Positions 26,975 through 36,752 are shown, numbered from the stretch's first letter. The stretch: DNA of 43,569 bases from Desulfobacteraceae bacterium (GCA_013003715.1 JABDIN010000009.1:1-43569); one strand, 5' to 3'. Made by a program: numbers and translations. The notes: generated by a model not told the origin, from the sequence alone.

Positions 26975-29900
26975 ATGCCAAAAAATCATAATAAGACCAT
27001 TGCAGTTTCCGGATTTACATTGATCGAGCTGATCGTATCCCTGGTGCTGCTGGGCATTGTGGTGTCCATCGCCGGAATGGGCATTGTATCCGGTTTAAAT
27101 GTATTCCAGGCATCCAGAGAAAATATACATATCTCCCAGACGGCCAGCCTCGCCCTGTCACGCATTCATCGGGAGCTTCAGGAAATGGTTGATGTCATCG
27201 GGTTCGAATCCGATGACAGTTCCTACATTATTTTTGATACATCATCGGGTAAGCGTCAGGCGATCGGCAATCACGACGCTTCCATATTTCTCATAACACA
27301 GCTCGGCTCAACAGTTGAGACCCTCGTTGAGTCAGATTATCGCAATGCCAGGAAAATCATCGGTGGTGTCGGGCGTTTCAGATTGGAATTCAATTCCGGA
27401 TACACGGATGGCGCCGCTGTGGAATGGGACCCCAATGTCCATGCGCTGGAGCAATTGTCCACGGTTAAAACTGAAATCGGCATCAAACGCTCATTGACCG
27501 GATTGAGCGATCTATCCATCCACTTGATTACCCATCCGAGAAATATCAATAGCTACGGAGGCGCATCCCCGGCGGCAGTGGATACGGGAAGCCTTGAAGG
27601 ACCCTATTGTTTTATCCGGCACGCGGATCCGCTGCACCAATTTCAGATATGGCCCCCTGCCCTGGTGATGGCCGTTGGCTGCTTGTTATCCTTTTTATGT
27701 CAACCAATACCACGAAAAAAGCTAACTCATGAAAAAAGTGGCAGCGTGTTGATCGGCGTACTTGCCGCAATGCTGCTTTTCTCCGCACTTGGTGCGGCAT
27801 TGATACAGATGGTGGGCTCATCATCATTTGGGCAGGCGGGGGTAAGCCTGACAACGAAAACCTATTACCTGGCGGAGTCCGGATATCGCTATGCCGCAAG
27901 CCAATTCCTGCGGGCAGCATCCAAATCCGAGGAGTTGGGCAAGCTCACCGAGCTTAACGGCAGCGACTACCAGTTATCAAATCAAAATCTGAAATTTCAC
28001 CTCGATGTATTCGCTTATTTTTTTGTGGTAAATGGTGATGTAACCGCGGGCAGCACCTCTATGGTTACCAATGTTTATGGCGGATTGCCACCGGGATTGA
28101 ATGATTTATATACAACAAGTCCGGATGGGGACAATGGATTTATTTTCATTGATGGTATCGGCAGCCGTGAATACACGTCCGTGTCCTGGAACAAAGCAGG
28201 CGAGGGACAAAACCACAGCGGCAAATTGACCTTTAATTTTGATAGCGGATTGCCGAATATCCAGGCGAATACGGATATAAGCTTTGCGCTGAAAACAGGC
28301 GGCGCAACTCAAACCTTAAATCGTAATGGAGATTTGATTTATGATCCGGCAAATAACATGGCGGCTCTTTTCCCGGATCGCAATGCCGAAATCTCCGTCG
28401 GAGGGCATGTATATACCTACTCACGCATTGACAGGGTGAATAATAAATTAATCGGCGTCACCGATCCAAAAGATGTCAACATGCCTTCCCGGCAGGTCCA
28501 GGCATCGACGGCAATACAATTGCGGAATTTTGTACAGCTCCATTCACGGGGTGTCTATGGCAGCGAGGCGGATAATCCGATTGTTGCGCGCGAGATTCGA
28601 TACTACATCCCCCTACCGCCATCGGATGCATCCGGGGAAGAAAAAGAATTCCACGAACGATTCGATAATGACGGTCTTCCGGCCTGGAATGTGTTGGAAG
28701 GTTATGGCGGTCCAAGCGATCCACAACATCAAGTCGAGTCCATAGACGGGGATAATGCGTTGAGGGTAAAATCAACAGACCTTGCGCCGGCTACACAAGC
28801 CATCGAGAGTCTGATAACATTGAAATGGGACGACCCGCTCGTGGATATGAATCTATCGGATTCGTTGAAGTTTTCCGGTGGTTTCCTGAGTTATAATGCT
28901 CAGGTGAAAATAGGATTTCAACGCGATACAAGACGGCCAGGTCATGAATTTGAAGAGGACGATACGGATTTCCCGAAGTATTATGGTGCGGGCATTACAT
29001 TTCGATTAGACCCGATTGACCCCGGGAATCTTCTGGCGGAAGGCTATAATTCATATGGGATCTCATTTCTGAGAGCAAATATGTTTAATGGATTGGAATC
29101 CGATCCGCCCGGTCCCTACGAGTATTATGACAACATCAAGGACCAACTTGTTCCCATGTATGATGATGCCGGTACCGGAGAGGAAGTCGACATGAATAAT
29201 GAAAATATCATTGTTCTCTGGTCCGCAAAGCCCGGCAATAATTTTAATTGGATGGCGTACAAAAAAATTTCTAAGAATATATATATGTTAGAGGACGCAG
29301 ATTATGGCAATTGGATTCTTGCAGGAGATTGGAGCCCGACATTCAATTCTTACAATAATTCCACAATGCACTGGTATTCAGGTTCAACAACCACGGGGAC
29401 GCTTACTTCACCGGATATCGATTTAAGCATTGACCGTGCCGGTAATGCTCTCGATGATATTGGCCGGCCTGCCCTTGAATTTTTAACCTATAACAGAACC
29501 CTTTCATCGGAAAAGCAAATTCAAATTTGGGATAAAACGACCAATCCCGCAGAAAAATGGGACGATCTATATAGTCTTGATTCGAACAACACTTCCGGCA
29601 AATGGATCATAAGACGAATAGACCTGAATGACTACCATGATAAAACCATCAAAATCCGATTCAAATATACGCATCAATCCGGTGGTGAAGGCTGGTATAT
29701 TGATGATGTCCGAATCAACTGGAGCTGGCCAGTACACAATTCCGGCTTGCTGATTAGTGTTAAGGAAGCCGCGTCCGTCGCGTTTGAGAACGGACAATAT
29801 GAAATATACGATGGTGACATCATCATCGGCGGCACCAGCGGCGCCACCGCTCGGGTAAACGGTCCCGCCATTCTGAAATCAGGCACATGGGGGGATACAA

Positions 29901-30511
29901 CCACACCGGCGGAAGGTATTCTCACGATCACGAATTTAAAACCCACAAGCAGCACTTTCAATGATGGAGAGTCTATTTTCGTTCTCGGCCAATCACTGGC
30001 GGCAACAGTGAAAACCGGGGGTTTCAGGGCACGGGATAATTTTCTAAAAGCATATTACGGCAGTCAAGCCGGATTCGGCATCGCTAATTCTGATCCCCTG
30101 GACAGTGAGCGACTGGCATATCCGCGTAATCCAAGTGCGCTCGAGTGGCCTGGGAAAGATGAGCGGCGCTGGGCCGCTGAAAAGGATTTTTTCAGGTTAA
30201 TTCAATGGGATGCTGTGAACAATACTGATTTTGTAGCCAATAGCTTCTCCGCGATAATGACAAAGGATGATATCTCATTGATCAATCCGGTGGACTATCC
30301 GAGGACCATCGTTCGCAGCAACACTTGGGTAACGGATCCCGATACATTCCCCGAGCTGGTCATCAAGACTAATAAGGCCAGCCTGAATCGCCCGGAACTC
30401 GGGTTGCATACCTTTGGCAAAGGATCGACCAGCGTGTATTTTGACGACTTTGGCCTTAACGCATTATTTCAAGCCGACCCGAAGATCACCACCCCACCGA
30501 TTCAGGAATAA
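26975..30511 (+). CDS. Giant fused minor pilin: MshO-, MshP- and MshQ-like segments in one ORF
   Basis: An uninterrupted frame of 1178 residues. Residues 1-220 are an MshO-type prepilin (leader ends VSG13, then FTLIELIVSLVLLGIVV, Glu5 intact). Residues 226-243 are a second hydrophobic helix (WPPALVMAVGCLLSFLC) with a basic end PRKK. Residues 255-300 look like the start of MshP/PilX proteins (KSGSVLIGVLAAMLLFSALG, then LAESGYRYAASQF). Residues about 555-920 are beta-rich adhesin-like domains: a concanavalin-like region and a MAM/immune-inhibitor-like one with GEGWYIDDVRI. The tail has a GGTSGATARV motif often seen in surface proteins. Domain order equals the gene order mshO-mshP-mshQ. No clear ribosome site precedes the ATG. 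The fusion may be genuine or may arise from an indel in the A-run at 27715-27720. Confidence 0.75.
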   Translation: MPKNHNKTIAVSGFTLIELIVSLVLLGIVVSIAGMGIVSGLNVFQASRENIHISQTASLALSRIHRELQEMVDVIGFESDDSSYIIFDTSSGKRQAIGNHDASIFLITQLGSTVETLVESDYRNARKIIGGVGRFRLEFNSGYTDGAAVEWDPNVHALEQLSTVKTEIGIKRSLTGLSDLSIHLITHPRNINSYGGASPAAVDTGSLEGPYCFIRHADPLHQFQIWPPALVMAVGCLLSFLCQPIPRKKLTHEKSGSVLIGVLAAMLLFSALGAALIQMVGSSSFGQAGVSLTTKTYYLAESGYRYAASQFLRAASKSEELGKLTELNGSDYQLSNQNLKFHLDVFAYFFVVNGDVTAGSTSMVTNVYGGLPPGLNDLYTTSPDGDNGFIFIDGIGSREYTSVSWNKAGEGQNHSGKLTFNFDSGLPNIQANTDISFALKTGGATQTLNRNGDLIYDPANNMAALFPDRNAEISVGGHVYTYSRIDRVNNKLIGVTDPKDVNMPSRQVQASTAIQLRNFVQLHSRGVYGSEADNPIVAREIRYYIPLPPSDASGEEKEFHERFDNDGLPAWNVLEGYGGPSDPQHQVESIDGDNALRVKSTDLAPATQAIESLITLKWDDPLVDMNLSDSLKFSGGFLSYNAQVKIGFQRDTRRPGHEFEEDDTDFPKYYGAGITFRLDPIDPGNLLAEGYNSYGISFLRANMFNGLESDPPGPYEYYDNIKDQLVPMYDDAGTGEEVDMNNENIIVLWSAKPGNNFNWMAYKKISKNIYMLEDADYGNWILAGDWSPTFNSYNNSTMHWYSGSTTTGTLTSPDIDLSIDRAGNALDDIGRPALEFLTYNRTLSSEKQIQIWDKTTNPAEKWDDLYSLDSNNTSGKWIIRRIDLNDYHDKTIKIRFKYTHQSGGEGWYIDDVRINWSWPVHNSGLLISVKEAASVAFENGQYEIYDGDIIIGGTSGATARVNGPAILKSGTWGDTTTPAEGILTITNLKPTSSTFNDGESIFVLGQSLAATVKTGGFRARDNFLKAYYGSQAGFGIANSDPLDSERLAYPRNPSALEWPGKDERRWAAEKDFFRLIQWDAVNNTDFVANSFSAIMTKDDISLINPVDYPRTIVRSNTWVTDPDTFPELVIKTNKASLNRPELGLHTFGKGSTSVYFDDFGLNALFQADPKITTPPIQE
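27715..27721 (+). other. In-phase A-AAA-AAG slippery heptamer at the MshO/MshP junction
   Basis: Within the frame CGA AAA AAG (codons 247-249) lies the heptamer used for -1 frameshifting in dnaX. Slipping by -1 would add Ala-Asn-Ser and stop at the TGA at 27730-27732, releasing a 252-residue MshO-like protein. An ATG at 27697 in that -1 frame reads MSTNTTKKANS and stops at the same TGA. Confidence 0.4.
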
Positions 30512-30522
30512 AAAATAAATCA

Positions 30523-33399
30523 TCATACGATTGTCTTAGAGATAATTCCCGATGGCAGGGATTCACCGAAAATTTTATCTGTTTCGATTTTCTTAAAAGG
30601 CAATACCTCATGCAATGGTTTTATTTGATCTCCTCCGGCACCATGTTTTTCCATCCACCGGCTTGCCGCATGCATTAAATCGGTGTCCACATCCCGGATA
30701 TTATCTCCTGTTTTTCGAACCAGGTGACCGATGGCAGTGATGGCGGGTTTTGGATTTTGCCATTTTTGCCCCGTCAATTGATGCACCCATTTCCGGATTT
30801 CAGTCGGTGGAACAACACGATCAATGGGACCGTAAAATAGTTCCCGGGCACCGATTCGGGACAGCGCCCAGAATAGTTGTGCCGGACTTTTTTTCGCAGT
30901 CAATTCCGTCATCAGGCGACGACCCAGTTTTACCTTGTCTTTTACCAGCAGCAATTCCAGGTTGGCTATGGTCATCCACATTTCTCTGCGCGTCTGCACG
31001 GATAGCCTGGGACCCTTGGATTTTACGTCCGTCAACACAGGGGCTGAATCCTGTAGGATTTGGCGCTGCTGGCCGGGGGGCAATCCGCCGGCAATCCGGC
31101 GCCAGAGTATCCACCATTCACTTCGAATCTGCGCATTGCCGTGATGAACAGGTCCTTTCTTATATATTTTCCAGATTTGATCGATACGATGCGGATCAAA
31201 ACCATCTCCGAATCCCGGTCTCAGGCAGAACCCGGCAAGGTTTAACCAGCGACATTCGTGTAGAATGGATCTCTCACGCTGTTTCATCAGCGAAAGCAAC
31301 TTGTCCCCAATGGAGCGAAGCAGACCCAGGGACCACATGTCTTTGGCGGCAGCCACACGCTCACGAATGGCCCTGGTGAGTCCATCCAGTAATTCGGTTG
31401 CCGAAGGGTCCATGAATGCACGGTCCACCATATCGAGGACGTCGGCGATAATCGACTCTTCAAACACCTCATGCTCGCCCACCTCGGTAGGCGTTTCGTC
31501 CTGGTCCCGGAGCTGAAAACGGAATTGCCACCGGTGGTGGCTGTTCAATGAACGGCACCAGAGCGACAAGGTGCCCATTTCCGTATATTCCGCTTGAATG
31601 CGAACCGGAATTCGTGTTTTGACACCTTTTTTGCCATATTGGATAATCGTCTGAATGGGCGGCAGCGCCGTCAGGGTTTCATCAATCTTTACGATGTCGC
31701 CACTTTCATCTCCTGAACGATAGCTGGAACTGAATATGCTTATCGTTACCGGTTGATTGATCAGAACTTCAAAATCGCGATGGCTGAGTTCAATGACACT
31801 CCCCTCTTCCAACCCTCTTTCCACAATACAGATCGCCTGTTTCACTTCTTCACCGGGGTTTGATCCAAGTCCCAGATAAAAGGACCGGGCACTACCGGAT
31901 CCAACCCTCACACCCTGTCCGGCTTTGACCATGCCGTAATATGCAGCGCCATGTGCAACGGCAAGATCCGGTTCAGGATTATCCAATATCCGGGGCGCCG
32001 GACTATCCTGGATATCAGGGTGTTTCATCAGGCTCGTTATGAGGCGTTGCTGGATGTCCCCGGGCTTTAAGGAGCCGCCGTTGAATAGAATCCAATCCGG
32101 CATTATCGTCTTTTTACCGGAGAATCGAAGCACATCCGCTTTATGCTTTTCCAGGAAAGCAATCAAATGTCCGGTGATGGAAGTATTCTTTTCATATGGC
32201 AGGCCGAACTGTGCCGCCTCCTCCTGAGTCGTCCGGTTATTCAGTGCACCAGTGTCATGGGTTGGGAAAAATAATGGCAATATCGATTCCGCGATATCCC
32301 GGCGTTTCAACACCATGGATACAGTGCCGGCAATGAGACGGCTGCCGGCGCCCATCATGGTGACGGTGACGGCGTCTGTTTTTTTATCAAGTATCTGTTC
32401 TTTGGCATGCCGGCACTGGTAAACCAGCGTTTTCCAGCGATCCGAAGTGAGGGCCAGCGTCTGCTTCCCTGCCCTGGTAATGAGCAATTCGGCAATGGCA
32501 ATATCCATATTGTCACCACCGAGAATCAAATGGTCACCCACCGCAATCCGCTCAAACCGGGTGGCCCCACCCTTTTCGCTCAGCGCGATGAGCGTGAAAT
32601 CCGTTGTTCCTCCCCCCACATCACAAACCAGTATCAATTCGTTGGGATTCACGATGTTCTTCCAGCGTGTACCATAGCGGCACAACCAGTGGTAGAAAGC
32701 GGCCAGGGGTTCTTCCAGCAGAATGATATTGGAGAGACCGGCAAGACCTGCAGCCTCAACCGTCAGGTCCCTGGCGGCCTCGTCAAAGGATGCCGGAACG
32801 GTGATGGCCACAAGCTGATTCTCCAGATAATACTCTTCGTTGTCCGACTGAGCCATATTCCAGGCTTTACGGATATGTTTGAGATAAGCGGTTGTGGCCT
32901 GAACCGGTGAGATTTTGATTACACCGTCCCCAGCTCCCCAGGGAAGGATGTGTGAACGGCGGTCTGCCTGTGCATTGCACAACCAGCTTTTCGCCGATGA
33001 AACCAGCCGTGAGGGGATGGATGTTCCGTGATCCCGGGCGAAAATACCCACAAAATTCTTGTCTTCCACCTTCCGTTCTTCTATTTTCCAAGGCGCCGCC
33101 ATGTCCTCATCGGAAATATCATATTCGCCTGGAATATAAAGAAATGACGGCAGAACGGGATGCCCGGCGAATTCCCCGGCGCCGATAAGCTGGGGAATGG
33201 GGAATAATTCAACCTTTGGCGTCACATCCGGTGGTGTATCCAGTTTCGCATAGGCCAGGGCACTGTTTGTGGTGCCTAAATCAATACCCACTGCAAAGGG
33301 TCTGTTGTTTTTCACCGCTTTTCTCTTCTGGTCAATTATATGGTTAGATAGTGTCCATCCGGAAACGGCATCTTTTGCCCCCTGGCTTCGTTCTCGCAC
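30523..33399 (-). CDS. Hsp70 family protein, large form with C-terminal extension
   Basis: A 958-residue Hsp70-type protein, much longer than DnaK (about 640). The ATPase domain has phosphate loop 1 AVGIDLGTTNSALAYA (residue 36 on), phosphate loop 2 VCDVGGGTTDFTLIAL, and the adenosine motif LFNGGSLKP. A short beta segment (about 510-620) resembles a reduced substrate domain; the last 300 residues are helical and fit the DUF3731-type extension of such proteins. The start is GTG at 33399 with GAGG 9 bp upstream. It lies 92 bp after a DUF2760 gene on the same strand, a pairing I know from other proteobacteria. No DnaJ or GrpE is nearby. The client is unknown. Confidence 0.87.
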   Translation of the reverse strand: MRERSQGAKDAVSGWTLSNHIIDQKRKAVKNNRPFAVGIDLGTTNSALAYAKLDTPPDVTPKVELFPIPQLIGAGEFAGHPVLPSFLYIPGEYDISDEDMAAPWKIEERKVEDKNFVGIFARDHGTSIPSRLVSSAKSWLCNAQADRRSHILPWGAGDGVIKISPVQATTAYLKHIRKAWNMAQSDNEEYYLENQLVAITVPASFDEAARDLTVEAAGLAGLSNIILLEEPLAAFYHWLCRYGTRWKNIVNPNELILVCDVGGGTTDFTLIALSEKGGATRFERIAVGDHLILGGDNMDIAIAELLITRAGKQTLALTSDRWKTLVYQCRHAKEQILDKKTDAVTVTMMGAGSRLIAGTVSMVLKRRDIAESILPLFFPTHDTGALNNRTTQEEAAQFGLPYEKNTSITGHLIAFLEKHKADVLRFSGKKTIMPDWILFNGGSLKPGDIQQRLITSLMKHPDIQDSPAPRILDNPEPDLAVAHGAAYYGMVKAGQGVRVGSGSARSFYLGLGSNPGEEVKQAICIVERGLEEGSVIELSHRDFEVLINQPVTISIFSSSYRSGDESGDIVKIDETLTALPPIQTIIQYGKKGVKTRIPVRIQAEYTEMGTLSLWCRSLNSHHRWQFRFQLRDQDETPTEVGEHEVFEESIIADVLDMVDRAFMDPSATELLDGLTRAIRERVAAAKDMWSLGLLRSIGDKLLSLMKQRERSILHECRWLNLAGFCLRPGFGDGFDPHRIDQIWKIYKKGPVHHGNAQIRSEWWILWRRIAGGLPPGQQRQILQDSAPVLTDVKSKGPRLSVQTRREMWMTIANLELLLVKDKVKLGRRLMTELTAKKSPAQLFWALSRIGARELFYGPIDRVVPPTEIRKWVHQLTGQKWQNPKPAITAIGHLVRKTGDNIRDVDTDLMHAASRWMEKHGAGGDQIKPLHEVLPFKKIETDKIFGESLPSGIISKTIV

Positions 33400-33491
33400 T
33401 TTTTAAATCCTCGAAATAGCTCACTATTCCTCCGGTTTAAAAAGCGCTCGGGCCTCGCCAGGAACCAAAATCCACCATTTCTGGATGGACA

Positions 33492-34208
33492 CTATATAAT
33501 TTCAACTTCGGCCGGGGAGATTATCCGTGGATTCCGGATGTCGGACAGTCGGGGAATCTCGGTATGTGCCGCCTGCCATCCATGATGGCGCAGGATGCCG
33601 TTGAACGGTGGTTCGCCGGAGACATTCCCCGTCAGCTTTATTGCTCGTTGATCATATCCGGTTTCAATCTCGACTTCTTCCCCTTCGGATTTGTCGATGA
33701 CAGCCCCCGGACGGACGTATTTATGTAACGTTTTTTTGCAATTTTCATGGATATTCCGCACCGCCGATCCAATTTGCGCATCATCATAATCAGATAGATC
33801 TTCTGCAAGAAAGTCCACTAATCGCCCGTCTCGTTGCAGCACGGACAACAGATGCAAAAACATGCGGTGTTCCGCATTACGCTTCTGTTTTTTTTCTTCT
33901 TCGGTTTCTATCCGTTGGTTTTTCGGCTTCGACTGTCCCGGCCCGATGATGTCAGCCGTCTTTCTAAGCAAAGCCATACTTGATCTGCGAATTAATATCC
34001 AGGCCATCAATGCGTAAAACAGACAGAACAATGTATAGTATCCCATGGGATAATAGACCATCCATTGGATGCCGGACATATCCGCAGGCCAATTGATCCG
34101 CGGTGAAACCCACAATTGATAGGCGACGAAATGAATCACGGCAAAAACAATAAATAAAAACATGACCGTGACAAAGGAATGACGTAAATACCGTTTGATA
34201 TCATTCAT
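33492..34208 (-). CDS. DUF2760 membrane protein
   Basis: A 238-residue protein with two N-terminal membrane helices (about 13-32 and 52-72) and a cytoplasmic C-terminal half. The latter holds the DUF2760 core: FLHLLSVLQRDGRLVDFLAEDLSDYDDAQIGSAVRNIHENCKKTL. The family has no known function and commonly neighbours an Hsp70-like gene, as here (next gene downstream). A membrane anchor or recruiter for that chaperone is a fair guess only. Confidence 0.85.
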   Translation of the reverse strand: MNDIKRYLRHSFVTVMFLFIVFAVIHFVAYQLWVSPRINWPADMSGIQWMVYYPMGYYTLFCLFYALMAWILIRRSSMALLRKTADIIGPGQSKPKNQRIETEEEKKQKRNAEHRMFLHLLSVLQRDGRLVDFLAEDLSDYDDAQIGSAVRNIHENCKKTLHKYVRPGAVIDKSEGEEVEIETGYDQRAIKLTGNVSGEPPFNGILRHHGWQAAHTEIPRLSDIRNPRIISPAEVEII

Positions 34209-34514
34209 GAACTGCTGGCTCCTATCTGCTTCTTTTTATTGGCATGGTAGGTTGACGTGATAGTGGTCATCGTCAGGTGCCGGATATCGGACGAGAAGGG
34301 TTTGGCCTTAAACCAATCCGCCCGCAGGACCCGGCAGGAAACTAAAGCGATATTACGGGGGTGTCAAGGAAATTCAGATGAGCATGGCACTGGATATCCC
34401 GGAAGAATACTATCTGTCGAAAACACCTGTTAATTAGCTTGTCATTCAATACGGGGTGTGTTAGTTTCCGAATCACCAGTGACCCATAACGATCCGAGTA
34501 TATTAGTAAAAAAT
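34209..34514. other. Intergenic region upstream of the DUF2760 gene
   Basis: About 306 bp between divergent genes. It holds a GGTTTGGCCTTAAACC hairpin-like inverted repeat near 34300 and a 19-codon open frame near 34378 with no support. No clear promoter or known RNA element was seen. Confidence 0.5.
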
Positions 34515-34730
34515 ATGACACTAAATCCCAACATGCAGCGCAGATTCGATTTTGAAATCGGGTATCTCGTGAAGAGTCCCTGTAAAAACTGCCTGGAGAG
34601 ATACCAATTCCCCAAATGCATTAACGATTGCGAAAAACTGGATCGAATACATACAATCCTGGCACCGGGTATCTCATGCTCAAGACCGTTTTCTTCGCTC
34701 GATAATCATGCCGTATCTTTTGAAGACTGA
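34515..34730 (+). CDS. Small Cys-rich protein, probable zinc-binding
   Basis: About 71 residues from the ATG at 34515; ATG 34533 and GTG 34458 are other possible starts. The core reads KSPCKNCLERYQFPKCINDCEKL, that is CxxC followed by CxxxC, and a further Cys in GISCSR. Four Cys in this spacing suggest a small zinc knuckle. The composition and spacing look like a conserved small protein rather than a chance frame, but I cannot name a family. It lies 43 bp before the mlaE-like gene on the same strand, so it could be co-transcribed with the lipid transport genes. The ribosome site is weak. Confidence 0.5.
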   Translation: MTLNPNMQRRFDFEIGYLVKSPCKNCLERYQFPKCINDCEKLDRIHTILAPGISCSRPFSSLDNHAVSFED

Positions 34731-34773
34731 CCTGAAAATGGAATACCACGCCCTCAATCCGCCACTATAAAAA

Positions 34774-35916
34774 ATGGCCACAGCAGCTTCCGTTCCAGTA
34801 TGTACCATAACGATTGAACAACCGGATGAGGCGAGTACACGCCTTTCTCTTTCAGGCCGCCTGGAGTCCGGGAATGCCGCCAGGGTCATCGAGGACGTGC
34901 TTTCCCGCCTGGCCACCCATCCCCCCTTGCGATTGGATGTGAACCTTGAACGTATCCATTACTTCGACGACTATGGATCGTTGGTATTACAAGAGATCCG
35001 GCATTTTGTCGAATCCCGCAAAGCAGCATTTCAACTCATCAATGTCCCGGAACATGTGGAATCGATCTTGTCTCTGGTCGATTTTCATCACCAGGATTAC
35101 CTGCCGACAAACAGCAAAAAAAAGCCAATCAGCATATTCGTAAGGATGGGTGAGGCCGTCATTATTCAGCTGGATACCTTCAAGTATATGACTTCATTTT
35201 TGGGATCGGTATCAATATGCCTGGTCCATGGCGTGTTGCATCCCCGCTCCATCCGTTGGGGGGATACGATCGTATATATGCAGAAAACCGGTGTTGATGC
35301 CGTGCCTATTGTGGCGTTGATCAGTTTTTTGTTGGGGCTTATAATGGCCTTTGTTTCTTCAATGCAGCTTGAGCAATTCGGGGCTGGAATCTATGTGGCG
35401 TCACTGGTTGCACTGTCCATGGTGTCGGAATTTGGGCCCATCATCACCGCCATTATCGTTGCCGGCCGGTCCGGATCCGCCTATGCCGCGGAAATAGGAA
35501 CCATGCAAATATCCGAGGAGATCGATGCGCTCTTCACCATGGGGTTTCAACCCACTTTGTTTCTTGCCATTCCACGACTGATAGCCGCTGTAATTGTGGT
35601 ACCGGTACTGACCTTGTTTTCAGATGTATTTGCCATTCTGGGGGGGTTGGTGGTCAGCAGCACGATGCTTGACTTAACCGTGGGAACATACATCACGCAA
35701 ACCCTGGAAGCCCTGACCCTGTTCGAGTTGATGTGGGGTCTGATGAAAAGTGCGGTTTTTGCCGTATTGATTGCGCTTGTGGGTTGCCTCAGAGGATTTC
35801 AAGTGCGCGGTGGGGCGTCTGAGGTGGGAAACGCCGCTACATCCGCAGTGGTGAGCAGTATTTTCCTGATCATTCTGTTTGATTCTATTTTTGCCGTTAT
35901 TCGCAGTTATTGGTAG
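34774..35916 (+). CDS. mlaE: MlaE-type ABC permease with N-terminal STAS domain
   Basis: A 380-residue fusion. Residues 9-100 form a STAS domain like MlaB (TRLSLSGRLESGNAARV, then FDDYGSLVL); residues about 120-380 are the MlaE permease with the conserved EFGPIITAIIVAGRSGSAYAAEIGTM loop and five or so membrane helices. In Escherichia coli MlaB is a separate STAS protein that binds the ATPase MlaF; here it is joined to the permease. The complex moves phospholipids between the inner and outer membrane. It overlaps or abuts the ATPase gene. Confidence 0.93.
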   Translation: MATAASVPVCTITIEQPDEASTRLSLSGRLESGNAARVIEDVLSRLATHPPLRLDVNLERIHYFDDYGSLVLQEIRHFVESRKAAFQLINVPEHVESILSLVDFHHQDYLPTNSKKKPISIFVRMGEAVIIQLDTFKYMTSFLGSVSICLVHGVLHPRSIRWGDTIVYMQKTGVDAVPIVALISFLLGLIMAFVSSMQLEQFGAGIYVASLVALSMVSEFGPIITAIIVAGRSGSAYAAEIGTMQISEEIDALFTMGFQPTLFLAIPRLIAAVIVVPVLTLFSDVFAILGGLVVSSTMLDLTVGTYITQTLEALTLFELMWGLMKSAVFAVLIALVGCLRGFQVRGGASEVGNAATSAVVSSIFLIILFDSIFAVIRSYW

Positions 35917-35924
35917 AGGGTCTC

Positions 35925-36704
35925 TTGAATAATGCCAAATCCGACATAGAACCCCTGATTATGGTTCGGCAGCTCACTTCCGAGTATGGCGATCAGGTCA
36001 TCCTGGACAAGGTGAGCTTCGACGTGCACAAAGGAGAAATTCTGGTGATCCTCGGGGGGAGTGGCTGCGGCAAAACCACCTTGTTGAGACACATGGTCGG
36101 ACTCAATAAAACACACAAGGGCAGTATTCATATTGAAGGTCATGATATCTGCAACGGCGACGACAGTATTTATCAGGCCGCGCTCAAAAAGATCGGCATC
36201 CTGTTCCAGAACGGTGCCTTGTTGGGTTCCATGACGGTCAGTGAAAATGTGGCATTACCCATCATCGAGAACGCGCGTCTGTCGAAACAGGCACTCAAAC
36301 GCCTGGTTCGCATGAAACTGACGATGGTCGGATTGGGTGAGTATGGGCATTACCTGCCCTCGGAACTCAGTGGCGGGATGCGCAAACGGGCAGCACTGGC
36401 CAGGGCGCTGGCGCTCAATCCGGAGATATTGTTTCTCGATGAGCCTTCGGCCGGCCTCGATCCCATCACATCCGCGGAAATCGATGACCTGATATTAATG
36501 ATCAACCGTAATATCGGCACCACTATGGTGATTGTCACACACGAATTGGCCAGCATATTCGCTCTTGCAAAACGGGTCATCATGCTGGATAAATCAGTAA
36601 AAGGTATCATTGCCGATGGTGAGCCCCATCATTTGAAACAACATAGTGACAATCCACTGGTGCGCCAATTCTTTAACCGTGAGTCACGAAACCAAGCGAT
36701 ATAG
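35925..36704 (+). CDS. mlaF: MlaF-type ABC transporter ATPase
   Basis: About 259 residues. Walker A GGSGCGKTT, the Q-loop LFQNGALLGSMTV, signature LSGGMRKRAALARAL, Walker B EILFLDEPSAGLDP and switch His VIVTHEL are all present and intact. The start is uncertain: TTG at 35925 has AGAGGG just upstream and is preferred over TTG at 35910, which overlaps mlaE; ATG at 35961 would trim the first strand. It powers the MlaE permease encoded before it. Confidence 0.92.
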   Translation: MNNAKSDIEPLIMVRQLTSEYGDQVILDKVSFDVHKGEILVILGGSGCGKTTLLRHMVGLNKTHKGSIHIEGHDICNGDDSIYQAALKKIGILFQNGALLGSMTVSENVALPIIENARLSKQALKRLVRMKLTMVGLGEYGHYLPSELSGGMRKRAALARALALNPEILFLDEPSAGLDPITSAEIDDLILMINRNIGTTMVIVTHELASIFALAKRVIMLDKSVKGIIADGEPHHLKQHSDNPLVRQFFNRESRNQAI

Positions 36705-36752
36705 AGATTTTCGGCGGTCGATATACATTCATCCTGAAGGTGAGATCAGCGA

